Assembly (NCBI GenBank): GCA_037957365.1
Contig: JARHVA010004092.1
Span: forward strand, 994,501-1,058,500
Direction: 5' to 3'
DNA from: Torreya grandis
Lineage: Eukaryota; Streptophyta; Pinopsida; Cupressales; Taxaceae
Length of the DNA stretch: 64,000 nt
Each line of letters begins with the position of its first letter. The first letter of the stretch is position 1. The notes beneath the pieces are model-generated. The model had not been told where the DNA came from and ran no database searches. It saw only the letters and a program-made list of their open reading frames with translations. The position numbers were made by a program, and so were the translations under genes. This document shows, piece by piece, positions 11,428 through 24,658 of this stretch.

Positions 11428-11440
11428 TCTCCCCCCTTTT
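11428..11440 (-). other. Polypurine tract
   Basis: The minus strand reads AAAAGGGGGGAGA directly before TGTTATGCACC. This is the form of a plus-strand primer next to a 3' LTR. It implies that internal retrotransposon sequence once lay to the right (11441 onward). Confidence 0.5.
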
Positions 11441-13170
11441 ACAATAATGTGAACTACCCTTGTATAGAAAAGAAAATGGGAATTGTCTCCAAATAATGCA
11501 AGGCTTCCATCTCTAGTCATGATTACCACCTTAAGCCTTTATAACTACATTTAATTATAATATTACCTCCACTTTAAAGGAGATAAAAATTCCATTTTGT
11601 CTTCTCTTCATGGTTGTGACACCTATCTAACCAAAATGACATCCCCACTTTTCCATTTTGGGCCATTTATTTTAAATGATTATTCTATGTGGTCCACATG
11701 GGAGAATTTAGGTCAAGAAGTCATCTATTCCCTCCATGTATCTCCCTTGAGTAGTTTGACCCCTTAAATCTAGTTTGATTGATTATCATACTATTTTCTC
11801 AATTTGGACCATTCTAACATTTTGATAGGATATCAAATTTAAGTGTGTGCCTTTTATGATGACTCAGCTAGTTAATGTGGTTCAGGTCCATATTCACTTT
11901 ATTATTTCAAGATCTCTCCACTGGACATGTGGATTATTATTAGTTTCACATTCCTTTTGATTTTATAAGCTATTGTATTTATCCACTGGGTTCCACTTTA
12001 CCACTTGGTATCTTGTCATCACCCCCAAGTTTTACTTTTATATTTACTCTATCATCGCTATGGCCATGTGGCTTCTTCTCATATTCTTGGGATATTCATG
12101 CTTTAGGATAATAATACTAATGCGTTAGGCTCTTTGGCTTTTAGGAGGGTGACACATGACATCTCTTTGTGGCCTGAGGGCTACTGTCCTTTTCCAATGT
12201 TGTTTAACTCATGGGATTTTGAGTTAATAATATAATACTCTTGAGGTTGAGATGTTTTGATCTAGTTATATAATGCCTATGAGGTTCTAAGGTTATGATA
12301 TATTTTTAATGCCTTTAAGTCTCCACCAAGTTGGGTCTCTAAGATCATGCCACATGGAATAATCTTGGGGCCCTAAGAACTTAAAAAGGACTTAGTCACT
12401 TTTTTAGAAAATATTTGATTGTAAATCCATGGGTTGATAAAATTTAGATGTGTGAAAGGATCTATGAGACCATAGGAATTATTCAAAACCCATAGAAAAT
12501 ACAAGGAAATAAAAGAAATAAGGAAAATAAAGTCATTAGTAGGTTATCCTAAAAAGTGAGAAAATCCACTAAGGATTAAAACAAAGGATAGATTCTAATC
12601 TTAAACACATAATAGGATTCATTAGTATACAACAATGAATTTACTTCATCTTCAAAGTATGAAAACTTTATGATTAGCCAAGTCTAAAATAGAATGTTGA
12701 CCAAGTATTTATAATGGTAAATTGTAAGAATTGGTCACTTTGAAATTGAAATAAAACATTTAGAGGTATAGTTTAGATTGGTGTAGATCAGACATGTAAC
12801 TTATTACATTTAAAATAATTGAATTCAAACTTGGTTAATATCAATACAACATTTAGATGATAGAAGATCACATACATAAACCTGAAAATGGAAGACCAAA
12901 CTAAAACAAGAGGGTCCCCATTTGAAATTTGAGGATGGGGTGTGTTGGACCTAACATATACCACATGCAATGAATTGAATAACAAGTGTAACCTAATCTA
13001 AGAGAGATATAAACACTAAATTAATAATAAAGTGAGTGGTACAATGGTCAACCAATGGGAGATTTATGATACCTAAGGTGATAATTGTAAGCCTAATAAA
13101 CCCTATATCTATACCAACTTATTTGGTATAAGGAAGAATGAAGTTATATTTTTGTTTGAGCTAATTCTAT
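11441..13170. other. Unassigned, decayed
   Basis: AT-rich, no readable protein frame on either strand and no clear terminal repeat. The short open frame at 12788-12985 shows no motif. Given the polypurine tract at its left edge and the copia integrase to its right, this is probably the decayed 3' part of one or more retrotransposons. Confidence 0.3.
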
Positions 13171-13650
13171 CTAGAAATGTAGATTTAACTCTTTGAAGTA
13201 AAACATAGGATACATTATCTTCTTCATAATTATGTTAATATGTGAAATTAATCCATTATATTGAGGAGTGTAAGGGAATTTTATATGATGATTTATTCCA
13301 TTTTTATTGAGATAGGTTTTTAAAAACTTTGACATGAATTCACCACCATTGTTAGTCATGCATGCCCTAATGTGGGATTGGGATTAATTTTCAACCATTA
13401 TTCAAAAGTTTTGAAGGATTATATTTTTTATTTAAAAAGTACATCTAAATCATTATAATATAGTTATCAATTAACACCATTAAGTACTTGTAACCAACAA
13501 TAAAATGAATTGGAAAATAAATCAGACTAGAGTGACCAATTGTAAATTCCTATTAGATTTCCATTTCGAATTTTGAAATGGTTCCCTATTGTGTTTGGTA
13601 AATATGTAAGCTTCACACTTTTCAAAGTTTTTGGGTAATTCCAACAAGCC
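13171..13650 (-). pseudogene. Copia integrase remnant (element D)
   Basis: The minus strand carries the copia integrase. First comes a pre-integrase tail (GVEGLLELPKNFEKCEAYIF then KHNREPFQ, compare CEGCVLGKQHREPF). Then a stop-ridden stretch matches the first catalytic Asp region. Then MTNNGGEFMSKFLKTYLNKN, where the family has TDNGGEF (the catalytic Asp is now Asn), followed by HTPQ-like PYTPQYNG and YFKELNLHF. Integrase joins the cDNA to host DNA. Reverse transcriptase should lie to the left but is absent. Upstream sequence is interrupted at 14352 by the 30-kb copia insertion. Confidence 0.75.
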
Positions 13651-14352
13651 TTCAACACCATTTATAAGAATAGTGTGAATTCTAAATAAGACCTGATAGC
13701 AATCATTATCTAATGAGATAAAAATTTCATTACACTAAGTGCTCATCCTTGAGTTTTATAAATTCACCTTCCTCATATCTAGTTATAAAAACTATGTTAT
13801 CACATGTATTTGTGACATTCACCTCTCCATCATCCAATAGAATGGAGTGGCCTCTTTTTTAATGAGCATAATGGACAAGTTTATTTTTAATTGATGAAGG
13901 TATAATACATTTCAGAGAATGTATTATGGAAGTATTAGTGACTTAAGATGAATTAAACCTATGCCTTGAGGTCACATACTTATTCTACCTACCAAATATA
14001 CTAGACCATAGATTTATTCATGAAGATCATAAAATAAGTCCCTTTGGAAAGTCCTATTTTTCATGATACCAATATATATAACCCATCTCTATCCTATTTC
14101 TAACTCTTTGAGGCATTATTTGATTCAACATAAATGAAATGCACATATTCAAAAGAAAACTAAGATGAAATTAGTTTTAATTTTTTTCTTCTTCTTTTTT
14201 TATTTTTGTATTTTAAGGCTTAAATTTTGTCCCATAATGTTTTGCATACAGGGGTCTTATGACTCCCTTTCCTTTCAAAACATTTTCAAAACAAATGTTA
14301 TTTATCATTTTGATTTTATTAAATGTAAAATATGGTTTTATTAGGACCCTAC
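13651..14352 (-). other. Decayed sequence upstream of the copia integrase
   Basis: On the minus strand only short readable pieces remain (for example GHSILLDDGEVNVTNT near 13800-13860). Family order would place protease and gag here. The sequence ends at the target site of the 30-kb insertion (CCTAC at 14348-14352). Confidence 0.3.
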
Positions 14353-16823
14353 TATTGGAGAGTTATTAGTGATGTCATGGAGGTGTCTAGGTGAGTGGAT
14401 GAAGTCTCTTGATAGCCCAAGTGTTAATGACAAAGTGTGCAGTGTGCTTGTCCTAATATGATTGAAGTAGGCTTGGTTGATATTTAGTTTTGGAATGATT
14501 AGGGATGAATCTAAAGTATTAAAAATGTGTGAGGGGTATTATCATAGGTAAAGGATGAGTGAAGATCTTATGGAAGTGTATGGTATTCATCCCATTCTTC
14601 ATTATGTTCATCTTGGCATAACTGGTTCTGTGAAAGAAAAATCTAAGTAGGTAGTTTGATAACATCACCATTTCCATGTATGGATGATTCAATGGAAATT
14701 AGTCATATGGGTGTGATCACATTAGTCCCAATTTGCTGTGGTCCAAATTTTAGGTCATGCGATTGAGTGGAGAAAAAGATATATCTAGGTAAAGTTGGCT
14801 TCTTAGGGAGTTTTCAATGTTTCCCCATACTTAGCCAAATTTGGAAAGGAGATATAATAGTGCATGTTTAATTATATCACATATCTATGGTACAAAATTA
14901 ATCTAAGCTTAATGTCTAAGTTCAAGTAGAGCCAAGTAAGATATTTGAAGGTATTATATTTCACATGTATGAAGGTTCTAGGAATAGATTGATATATGGA
15001 TGGATTCCCCTATAAAATAAGATCACATGGTTTAAATTTTAGGACATGCAATTGAGCACAATAAAAGTTATTAAGGTTCAAAGTTATCCTTCTAGGTAGA
15101 TTATAGAGGTTTCCATACTAGCCAAATTTGAAAAAAATAAAGATTAGGACTAGATAAGGATCTAATTGTGAGTGGGTGTTCATACATATGCACATTTATG
15201 ATGCATATTAAGTCTAAGGTCATTAGATTAGAATATACAATGACAAATGCTTAATCATACCTATTGAGATCAATCATGCATATAAAGTCAACATGTCAAA
15301 GGTTGCATGTATTGGTGACAACTGTCACAATCTTATTAATTTGATAGAAGTAAAATGGAGAGTGTGGTTCATACTTATGAAGATCAATGGTGCAAGACAA
15401 GTCAAAGAGTCAACAAAGTGCGTGGGAATGCCAAGTGGCACAAGCACATGGATTGACAAAAAATTGTTTAGAAGGTATGTGAGGGTGCCAAGTGTTGTAA
15501 TCATATAAGTTCTAATTAAGATCTAATGGTGAGAATTGAAAGATAAATACATATCTAATTCAAGGAGATTGATGATGTGTTTTTGGTCAATATTTCAAGG
15601 TTACACAAGATGACATCAACATGTTCAAAGTTTAATAGTTGTTTAGTGATAGTTGGAAATCAAATATTTGAATTTGCAAGGGAAGACTAGTATATAGTTT
15701 TTGTGCTGTATATTTTGATTTATGAAAAATTTGATATGGTGTAAAAGGTAAAGTTGTACAATACTTCATGTCATATCAAGAGAACCTAGTTAAAAGGTCT
15801 GAATGTTTGTACAATCAAGGTTATTTAACTCTAAAGTTGATTGTGCATTTGACCTTGGTTTGTATGTGACATGAGATGGATAATTGAGTTTGTTTTGATG
15901 GTATTTTGATGTTTCAAGGTGACTTAGCTATTGAAGTGTGTTGTATACTCCATGAAGATTATCTGTATGGATTTTAGAGGTTTGAACAATCCATATTTAG
16001 TATGAAAAAATGATTAGAAGCTGATTATTTATTCATTCATGGTGTTCTTGTGTACAAAGCTAATATTTGAGTAGATTGAGCATACACATAGGTGTATAAT
16101 GATGATTTTAATCATTTAAGGATGTCTAAGAGGTTATGTGGAGTGGACCTATGTATTTATAAGTGGTCCTATGTTTTTAAATTGCTTGATGAAGTGATAA
16201 ATGGGTGAATAGGTCTCCATGAGACCTATAAGGGCTACTAAGGCCTAATTGAAAGACATAGCTACTTAAGTGTGACCCATGATTACTATGGCCAACCTGT
16301 GTGGATGGTATTGATATATGTTAGATATCTTAAGGGCTAAGATAAGTATTATGACTAACCTAGAGGATAATAATCATGATGGATCTATATAAGTTAAAAT
16401 AAAAGGCAAATAGGTATTTCACTAAACTCTGGTTATAAGGACTTGACCATCCTAGGGGTAGGTGCTCCTTGTGGAATAGGTGTTTCACTAAATTCTAGTT
16501 AGAAGGACTTAATCATCTTAGGGGCAGGTGCTCCTTGTAAAATAGGTGTTTCACTAAAGTCTCATGTTTTCATACTTTTTATATGACAAGTAGTCCATGT
16601 ATTTATAGGATTTAGAGTGGGTTTTATTCCTCAAGAGGATTTCCCACATAGATCGTGTTGTGTGTGTGATCTTACATTATCTATTGTTCATTACTATAAA
16701 AATATTGAATGCTTTATGAATGGTTGTATTGAATGTTTAAGTTTTTGAAGGGTTTATAAATTGAATTAGATTGTTTGAAACCAATGATTCACTCCCCCCT
16801 CTTAGTGGTTTTTACCTCTAACA
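14353..16823 (+). repeat. Copia element E 5' LTR (2471 bp)
   Basis: Begins TATTGGAGAG (TG mutated to TA) and ends ACCTCTAACA. It aligns with 41491-44392 throughout. Over the first 190 bp I count roughly 87 percent identity by eye, so the insertion is old. It lacks a 0.4-kb segment present in the 3' LTR (43521-43913) and has two full copies of an internal 66-bp repeat where the 3' LTR has three. No convincing coding frame lies within it. Confidence 0.85.
16413..16544 (+). repeat. 66-bp tandem repeat, two copies, in the 5' LTR
   Basis: Copies at 16413-16478 and 16479-16544 share the core GACTTGACCATCCTAGGGGT then AGGTGCTCCTTGTGGAATA. A partial third copy starts at 16545 (GGTGTTTCACTAAA). The matching place in the 3' LTR has three copies. 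Confidence 0.85.
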
Positions 16824-16825
16824 AT

Positions 16826-16840
16826 TGGTATTGGAGCAAG
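16826..16840 (+). other. Copia element E primer binding site
   Basis: TGGTATTGGAGCAAG starts two bases after the 5' LTR. It is a slightly mutated form of the plant copia TGGTATCAGAGC site, complementary to initiator methionine tRNA. Confidence 0.8.
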
Positions 16841-16921
16841 TCCTTTAGTGAAGTCTTGATGACTTAAAGGAGATATAAGGTAAAATATGGGTATAAATCA
16901 AATTTAATGAGGATTTTCCAT

Positions 16922-19200
16922 TAAGCAACCATTGATGTTCAATGAATCCAATTATTAGTTTTGGAGTGTGAAGATGAGGACCTACATCATGTCCCTATGG
17001 GTTGACACTTAGAAATATATTGTGGATGATTATTCTACACCTACTATTCCTCCATTCAGTGCTATAGATAAGAAGTTATTTGAGAGAAATTCTAAGGCAA
17101 TGAATGCTATTAATTGTGTTCTTTTAGAGATTAAATACACCAAGGTAATCCATTACATATCTACCAAGGAAATGTTGGATAAATTGAATACTATTTTTGA
17201 AGGAGATTTAAAGGTTAAGTTGTAGACTTACAAAAGATAATTTGAGAGTCTTAAGATGAAGGAAGAAGATTATATGGCATCCTTTTTGTAGAGGGTTGAT
17301 GAGATTGTGAACATCATCAGAGCTCTTGTAGAGAATCTTGAATAAGTTACTGTAGCTCAAAAGGTATTAAGTCCTCTCTCTCTCAAGTTTTATTCTAAAG
17401 TATCTACTATAGAATAAATTCATTATCTTACTCAGTTGAAGATGGATGAATTACATGACATCCTTATTTCCTATGAGATGAGAATAAATGATGATATAAC
17501 ACCAAAGAAGGAAGTAACATTCATGACATAAATGAAGCCAAAGAAGAAGTTCCAAGGTAGTGAACTCAAGGAGGATGACACATATGATATTAATGATGAT
17601 GAATTAATTACTTTGTTTACAAGGAAATCAAAAACATGTTTAGGCAAGTAAAACGGTAAACTACCCTTCAAATGCTTCAATTGTGGAGAAGTAGGACATT
17701 TTTATAACAATTTCCCTCATAAGCATAAGAAGAATGATGATGAAGAACATGGTCAGGGTAATAATGATGACAAGAGATCATTTAGGTCTAATATAAGTAA
17801 AAAGGGATTTAGAAGGTTTGACAATAAGAAGAATAACTTCAAGGACAAGAATAGTCTCTACACCAAAAAAGATTGTAGCTCCTCATATGAGAGTGAAGAT
17901 AGTGAATTAGGGTATGATCATGAAGATGTTGGTCTTATTGAAGATGAAGACCTCTTCATGGCTGAGGAAGATCATTGATCATGTCAAAAGGAGTCTACTT
18001 GGAGTGATTCGGATGATGATCAAGATGAGGTGGACTTTGAGACTAAATTGATGAATAATCTTGAAGAAATGAAGATTGAGAAGAATATTAACAAGATGAA
18101 TTCTCAAATAAGGGACTATGAGGAACAATTCAATGTGTATGAAAAAAGAATGAATTAAGACAACAAGGAGCATGAAGGTTTAGTTATGTTTCTTAATTCT
18201 AAGTTGGAATTTGTGTTTGAAAGTATAATAGAAAAAGAAGAAGAATGTTCAAGGTATGTTTATGAGATTGTGTCTTTGAACTATGAGTTAGAGAAGTCTT
18301 CAAGCAAGGTGAAATCATATTACAAGTTTGATAAAAGTTCTAATGATCTATATAATCTCATAAAGAGTCAAAAGTTTGATAGTGATAAATTTGGATTGGG
18401 TTTTAATGAAGAGCCCAAAATTGTTTCTTAAGTTGACATGAAGGTCAATGAGAGCAAGGTGGTTCAGCCCTTAAAGGTCACCAATCAGTTGATAAATGAT
18501 GATACAATTAGATTGAAGATAAATCAGATCAGATAACTAAATACTATGAGGTATGCAAGTTTCAATGGTTACTATTACACATGTAATCAATTTGGTCATA
18601 GGGCTAGAGAGTGTAGAAGACCGTTAGAAATGAGTTTTCATGAAACTATGATGGGGGTCATTAGTAAAAAGGTGTGAAAAAAGTTAAGTGATTTAAGTTT
18701 CTTGATGAGGTATATTTTGCTAAGTATTATCTAAATAAGTTAAGGTAAGGTGAGTCTTATTCAAAATAAGTAGTTTGTTTTAATTGTCAAAAGTATGGAA
18801 ATATTACAAGATTTTGTTTAAACAAGGAAGGATAAGATTCTTGAAAAAGGTATAAAGTTTTTCAACTATCAAGAGAGAGGTCACATTGATAGATTCTATA
18901 AGAAAAGGTCTACAAGATAAAATAGGTTTAATCAGGCCCCTAGAGTGCAAAAAAGAAGGCAAGTTAACTCATGTAAAACAAAGGTGGTAAGTATGAGTCA
19001 TGATGATTCTGTAGGTCCAAGTAATCTATTTGATATGGTGGAGAATGCTATAGAATTTTAAGAGTGCCAAGGGATCTCATTGTCTACTCATATTGTGAAT
19101 GAAGAAACCAAGCTCAAATAGAAGACCAAGGTGCTGGTTAAGGCTAGCTCTAATGTGTATATGGATTCGAGTGAACATACTACTATTGTTGATCAAGTTT
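16922..19200 (+). pseudogene. Copia element E gag with protease trace
   Basis: The reading starts with PLMFNESNY*FWSVKMRTYI, the N-terminal copia gag motif (LxGxNYxxW...M), and runs through MSLWVDT, a UBN2-like core and a zinc knuckle near 17673 (CFNCGEVGHFYNNF, the last Cys changed to Phe). A Glu/Lys/Asp-rich tail with a coiled-coil-like part (18186-18430) follows. Then comes a second knuckle near 18570-18610 (YYTCNQFGHRAREC, first Cys changed to Tyr). Near 19160, VYMDSSEHTTI resembles the copia protease site DSGCSRHMT with two residues lost. A long gag with two knuckles resembles Sirevirus-type copia elements. Many stops; dead. Confidence 0.8.
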
Positions 19201-19724
19201 CATGTAAATAACATTAGTTTTCAATACCTAGTGATGAATTTTCATGTAAATAACATGGTGATAACATATATTCAATACCTAAACACAACCTGAAACAAAC
19301 CATAGAATTTTTTTCTAGTACCTACTCTACAAGCCAATTTTAGTCACATAATTTCTTACAAAGCTTAAGGCATAAGCCAAAAGAAACACTAAAAGGAACT
19401 TTTGGACTTAATGTAATTTTTAGTGTGTTTTGATTTCCTTTCTCATTTTTTATCTTCTCTCTATTTGATTGGCGAGATTGTTTTTGTATTATCTCTCCCT
19501 TATCTTACATGGTCCTAACTTGCCATTAGTGAAAGAACCTAACAAAGCATAAACCATCACCAAAATTTTTAAACTCTTCTACCTCCTAATCTATGGAATA
19601 CATCTATGAACTAGAAGACTCTCCTCACCCTTTGAGAAGTCCTTTCCCTTAGGTATTTCCCCAAGGAGATACAAACTTTTCCACTTTCTTAGATAATAAC
19701 CTTATGGCCCTTTAGCATTATCTC
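19201..19724. other. Junction of copia E and gypsy H
   Basis: Copia-like reading fades after about 19290 and gypsy-like Pro/Thr-rich reading begins near 19730. The exact insertion edge could not be fixed. GATTGGCGAGATTG near 19470 could be a gypsy primer site, but no matching 5' LTR was found before it, so the gypsy may have lost its 5' LTR. Confidence 0.3.
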
Positions 19725-20341
19725 AACACCATGCCTTACCATAACCTTTATTTGGTTCTACTTATAGACCCACTTTGTGGCATGCCTTACCAATTTATGT
19801 GGAACACATATATTTCCACAATCACCACCCAACCATTGACTACCCAGGCATCTTCATCTACTAATAATCCCTTTGATACTACTATGGAAAACCAACCTAC
19901 CGAACTTACTAACACCCTCATTCCTTCCACCCCACCAACCACTCCTCTACCATAGGAACAATCCAAGCCTTAACCACCTATACTCCCTTCACCATGGGGG
20001 CACCTATTACTAGCATTTCCAACCTTCCTTTAGATACCCCCATTCCATTAGTCACTACTCCACTTTAGAATATTGTGGTGTCTATACCTTTTACCTTACC
20101 ACCAATAAGTATAAAGGTCACCACCTTTCCTTTAGTTAAAAACTAAAGCACAACTCCTACCCAACCTATCTTAACATTTCAATAGGTTACCATCATACCC
20201 AACTTGGATTACATCCCTAACCCATAAGGGTATGTACCTGTACCCACTACCAAACCACATACATTCACTTACCCATACATAACATCCACCTAATCACCTA
20301 TCTCCACAGTTCAATAAATAGAAGCTTCTTAACCTCGCACC
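19725..20341 (+). pseudogene. Gypsy H gag, N-terminal Pro/Thr-rich part
   Basis: Low-complexity Pro/Thr/Ser-rich frame pieces (for example 19731-19955) precede the LINE insertion. The same composition resumes after the LINE at 26596 (YITQSPQ..YAPHKF), so the LINE split one gag region. No domain can be named in this part. Confidence 0.5.
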
Positions 20342-20352
20342 AACTCTCAATA
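20342..20352 (+). repeat. LINE target-site duplication, left copy
   Basis: AACTCTCAATA directly before the LINE body matches AACTATCAATA at 26585-26595 in 10 of 11 positions. The duplication arises on insertion, so it marks both ends of the LINE. Confidence 0.65.
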
Positions 20353-23300
20353 AAATGGATATTGTTAGGAATTTTGTCAGAGATCAAAAGCCTAATTTCC
20401 TTTTGCTCCAAGAAACCAAGATGAATAAATAGAAAGCAGAACAGATCAAAGACTTTAAAAATTATTCCATCAAGGCCAGTAGTTCTGAAGGTGCTTCAGG
20501 GGGAACCTTGATGTTATGGAAGAAGAATCATTACTCTGGATCTATCTTGATTGCTAGTAAAAATATTATGATTTTTAAAATAGCTAGTGTTGACTAGAAG
20601 GAAAGCTGGTATATTGTAAATATCTACGCTCCTAATGTAAAGATCCAAAGGAAAAAGGTCTGGGAGACTATCTCTAATTTCAAAAGCAAAGACTATTGTG
20701 GACGATGGATTATAATGGGAGACTTTAATGTAACTCTTTATGATCATGAGAAAATGGGAGGTAACACTATTCAATTGGAAGGGAGATTTGATCTAATGGA
20801 GTTTATAAACAAAGAGGGACTAATGGACATGGAACTTCAGGGAATTCAATTTACATGGAGCAATAAGAGGACTGGCAATGATTGTATACAGGCCAAGCTT
20901 GATTGGGCCCTTATCTCTCTAGAATGGACAAAATAATACATATGTAAGTTGGAAGCTTGCCATAGAATAGGTTCGGATCATTATCCTCTTTTTTTCATGG
21001 TGGCTAAAATAAACTTGAAGAATAATCATCCTTTCAGATTTGAAAAGATGTGGTTGCAGCATCCACAGTTTGAAAGTAAAATGGAAGAATGGTGGAATAT
21101 TGATATTGAGGGCACGACCCTCTTTAGAGTTGTTTCCAAGCTCAAAAATGTTAAAAGGGAAGTCAAGAAGTGGAACAAGTATTGTTTTGGAAATATCTTT
21201 GAGAAAAAGAATGCTATCAAGGATGAAATTCGTAGAACTTAGGAAAAAATTCAGAAAGATGGATATACTTCAGACCTCCTTACTGAAGAAAATGAACAGT
21301 TGGTTCAATATCAAGATATTATAACTACAAAAGAAATCTATTGGAGACAAAGGTCCAGGTTGTTATGGTTGAAAGAAGGAGATAAAAATACAAAATTTTT
21401 CCATCTTTCCACTCTAAAGCATAGAGTTAAAACTCATATTCCATACCTAAAAAAAGGAGATCTAAAGATTATAGAGGAAAAGGAAATCAAGGAGGAAATG
21501 CTATCCTTTTTCTCATCCCTAATGAAGGCTGACCTCAATATCAATCTGGAAAGTTAGACAGATATCCTACGAGTGATTCCTCCTCTAGTCTCAAAGGAAC
21601 AGAACAAAATGTTATGTTTAATACCAAAGGATGAGGAAATCTTTAAAGCTGTCTATTCTCTAGGAGGAGATAAAGCACCTGGACCTAATGGATTTCCCAT
21701 GTTCTTTTTTCAAAAACTCTAGAAATTTGTTGGCAAAGATGTAAGTAATGTGGTGAAGGAATTATTTGGATCCAAACAGATGCTTAAGGAAGTTAATTCC
21801 ACCTTTTTGTGTTTAATTCCAAAGAAGATTGGTGCTGATTCTCCTGATCAGTTTAGACTGATTAGCCTGTGTAACTCTTTCTACAAGATAATATCCAAAG
21901 TACTTACATCCAGACTTATTCAAGTGATTCCTTTGATAATTATTGACCAGAAAAATGGATTTATCCCAGGTAGACAAATCCTCAATTCTATAATTACTCC
22001 TCATGAGAATATACATTCGTTGTTCAGCTCTAACAACCAGGGTTTCATCATGAAAGTTGATATTGCAAAAGCATATGACAGGGTGGACTGGTTATTCCTT
22101 TCAAATAGCCTTACAACTTTTGTCTTTAAACAAAAGGTGGTTGATATTATTTACCAGCTAATTTCTACTTCCTCTATTGCTGTAATGATAAATGGAAGTT
22201 CATCCCATTTCTTTAATCCATCATGGGGATTGAGACAAGGGGACCCTATATCCCCCATTCTGTTTGTAATTATGGCTGACTGTATGGGAAGATATATAGG
22301 GGATTTGGTCTGTAAAGGTTTATTTAAGGGATTAAAACCCTCTTCTCATCCTCTAATTTTCTCCCACATACAATTTGTTGATGATACTATCTTCATGGGG
22401 AAAGCTGAAGTTAAGGAAGCAAGAAATTTGAAGCAAGCTATAAATTCATACTCATCTACTTCTGGTCAGATGATTAATTGGAATAAAAGTGTTGTGTTCT
22501 TCACCAATACCCCAACTCAAAGATAGAAAAAAATTGCTAAAATCCTTGGATGCTCTATAGGTTCTTTCCCCTCATATTACCTGGGTCTTCCTCTTGGGAT
22601 GAAAGTCCCTGAAGCCTTTTGGGAGGATCTCATCAACAAATTCAGTAAGAAACTTGCGGGATGGAAAGGAAATTTTCTAAGTCAGGCAGGAAAGTTAACC
22701 CTCCTTAAAGCAAGTCTTTAAAGCATACCTACTTATGCTTTAAGTCTTTTCAAAATTCCTACCAAATATGTAGAAGCCATTGAAAAAATCCAACGAAACT
22801 TTCAATGGACTGGCACCGAGGAAAAAAGGAGGATGCCTTTAATTGCTTGGGACAACATTTGTAAACTATTCAGGGAAGGAGGGCTGGGAATAAGGAAAAT
22901 TAGAAGTATGAATACAACTCTCTTAGCAAAATTGGGATGGAGGGTTTATCATGAAAAAAAAGAATGGAGTAACATATGGAAGTATAAGTATTTATTCAAT
23001 GCAAAATCCCTTTCTGATTTCTTTTCTTACCCTGACGTTATCCGACCATCTTCCATATGGGGGGCAGTTCAGGGAACTAAAAAAATTTTAGAAGAAGGAT
23101 GCTCATGGAAAGTTGGTAATGGAATAAAGGTGAATTTTTGGGAGGATGCTTGGTTAAAAGAAAACCCTTTGATAGAAGAATTCCAAGATAAAGAGGTAAT
23201 TGATCGATGTAAGCAAAGATATGGAATAATGGTAAATCAATACTGGCAAAATAATTCCTCAGTGAGTTTAACTGATCTTGATCAAGATTTCAATAATATA

Positions 23301-24477
23301 CAATTATCCCTTAATGCTATCTCTCTCTATCCTAATCTTGAGGATAAGATTATTTGGCATGATGATCTTAGTGGACAATTTAAAGTATCTACCATTTTTA
23401 CTTCAAAGGGAAATGGTAATCAACCTTTGTGGTCACATTCCTGGATCAAGGGGCTCATCCCCAAAATAAATTTTTTCTACTAGACTCTACTTCAAAACAA
23501 AATCCTTACTCTTGACAACTTGCAGAAAAGAGGAATATATGTGGTGAACAGGTGTATTCTATGTAAAAGGGTTTTGAAGATAGAGATCACTTGTTTATGA
23601 ACTGTTCTTATACACAAGAAGTCTGGAAAGAGATCCTCAATCTTTGGGGTATTGTATGGGTTCATCAAAAAAGTGTGGAACTATCTTTTAAAAGTTGGTA
23701 TTGTCCCTCTAAGAATCCTGATGTTCTTTTTTTCTGGAAATTAACTCTTCCCCATATTTGGTGGTGTATATGGAAAGAAAGAAATAATCAAATTTTTAGA
23801 AGTAAAGAACTTCTAGGATGGGTGTTGGGTTAGAACATTATTAGAGCAATAAAGGATAATTTATCATCGCAAAGGGATCCTAATCCAACCTTTCAAATTG
23901 ATAATCCCTTAAGATCAGAAGGGCCTAATGTGAAAACTGAAAATCCAAGATTAGGTGTTAAATAGAATGTCCCCCCTATGGGTGGATCAAAGGAAACTTT
24001 GATGGAGCTACTAAAGGGAACCCATGAAATGTAGGATGCAGAGGAGTCTTGAGAGATCATGTGGGAAACATAATTGATGCTATTGCTATTCCCATTGGTA
24101 AGTCAAATTATCATATTACTGAAGCTTCTGCAGCCCTTCAAACCATCAAATTAGCTGTTGAATCAGGATATTCTAAATTATGGCTAGAAGGGGATTCCCT
24201 AAATATTATTAATATATTAAATAACAAGAATTCTATTTCATGGTCTATAGAGGCAATGGTGTTGGAAATGAAAACCTTAATTCAAAAATTTGAGAAAGTA
24301 ACTATTACCCATACTTACCGTGAAGCCAATGGGGTTGCTGATTGGATAGTAAATTATGCAGTTCGAACAGGACACAAGGTGAGTTGGCAGGATACATTAA
24401 ATAAGAATGTGAATCTTAGAGCGCTCATTAATCATGACACAATTCATTCAAGGGAGGGAAAGATCTGCTTGGAATAG
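20353..24477 (+). pseudogene. LINE ORF2: endonuclease, reverse transcriptase, RNase H
   Basis: The endonuclease keeps its key motifs: FLLLQETK, IYAPN, MGDFN (20715), KLDWALIS and GSDHYPL. The RT keeps DIAKAYDRVDW (about 22060), RQGDPISPILF and FVDDT (22374) with both catalytic Asp pairs intact. A zf-RVT finger (CILCKR...DHLFMNC) lies near 23550-23600. The RNase H (23970-24400) keeps its acidic residues in NFDGA, TEASA, EGDSLN and NGVADWI. The enzyme nicks target DNA and copies the element RNA at the nick. About a dozen in-frame stops and two frameshifts (near 23568 and in a C6 run near 23972) kill it. The first about ten residues of the endonuclease are missing. Confidence 0.92.
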
Positions 24478-24658
24478 AAAATCAATGATTTGGTAGAGTG
24501 GCCTCACGGAGGAAGGATCATACTCATTAAATAGAAATATTCTAGAGAACATGAAGTGGATTCTGAATGTGCCAAAAAATAGGTGAGTTTCATCACAAAC
24601 TGATAATAGTTGGTCTCATTGCTTAGTATTTAGTGTTTGGGTGTTATTAGATATTTGT
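24478..24658 (+). other. ORF2-ORF3 spacer
   Basis: 181 bases between the ORF2 stop and the first ATG of ORF3 (24659). No motif recognised. Confidence 0.4.
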
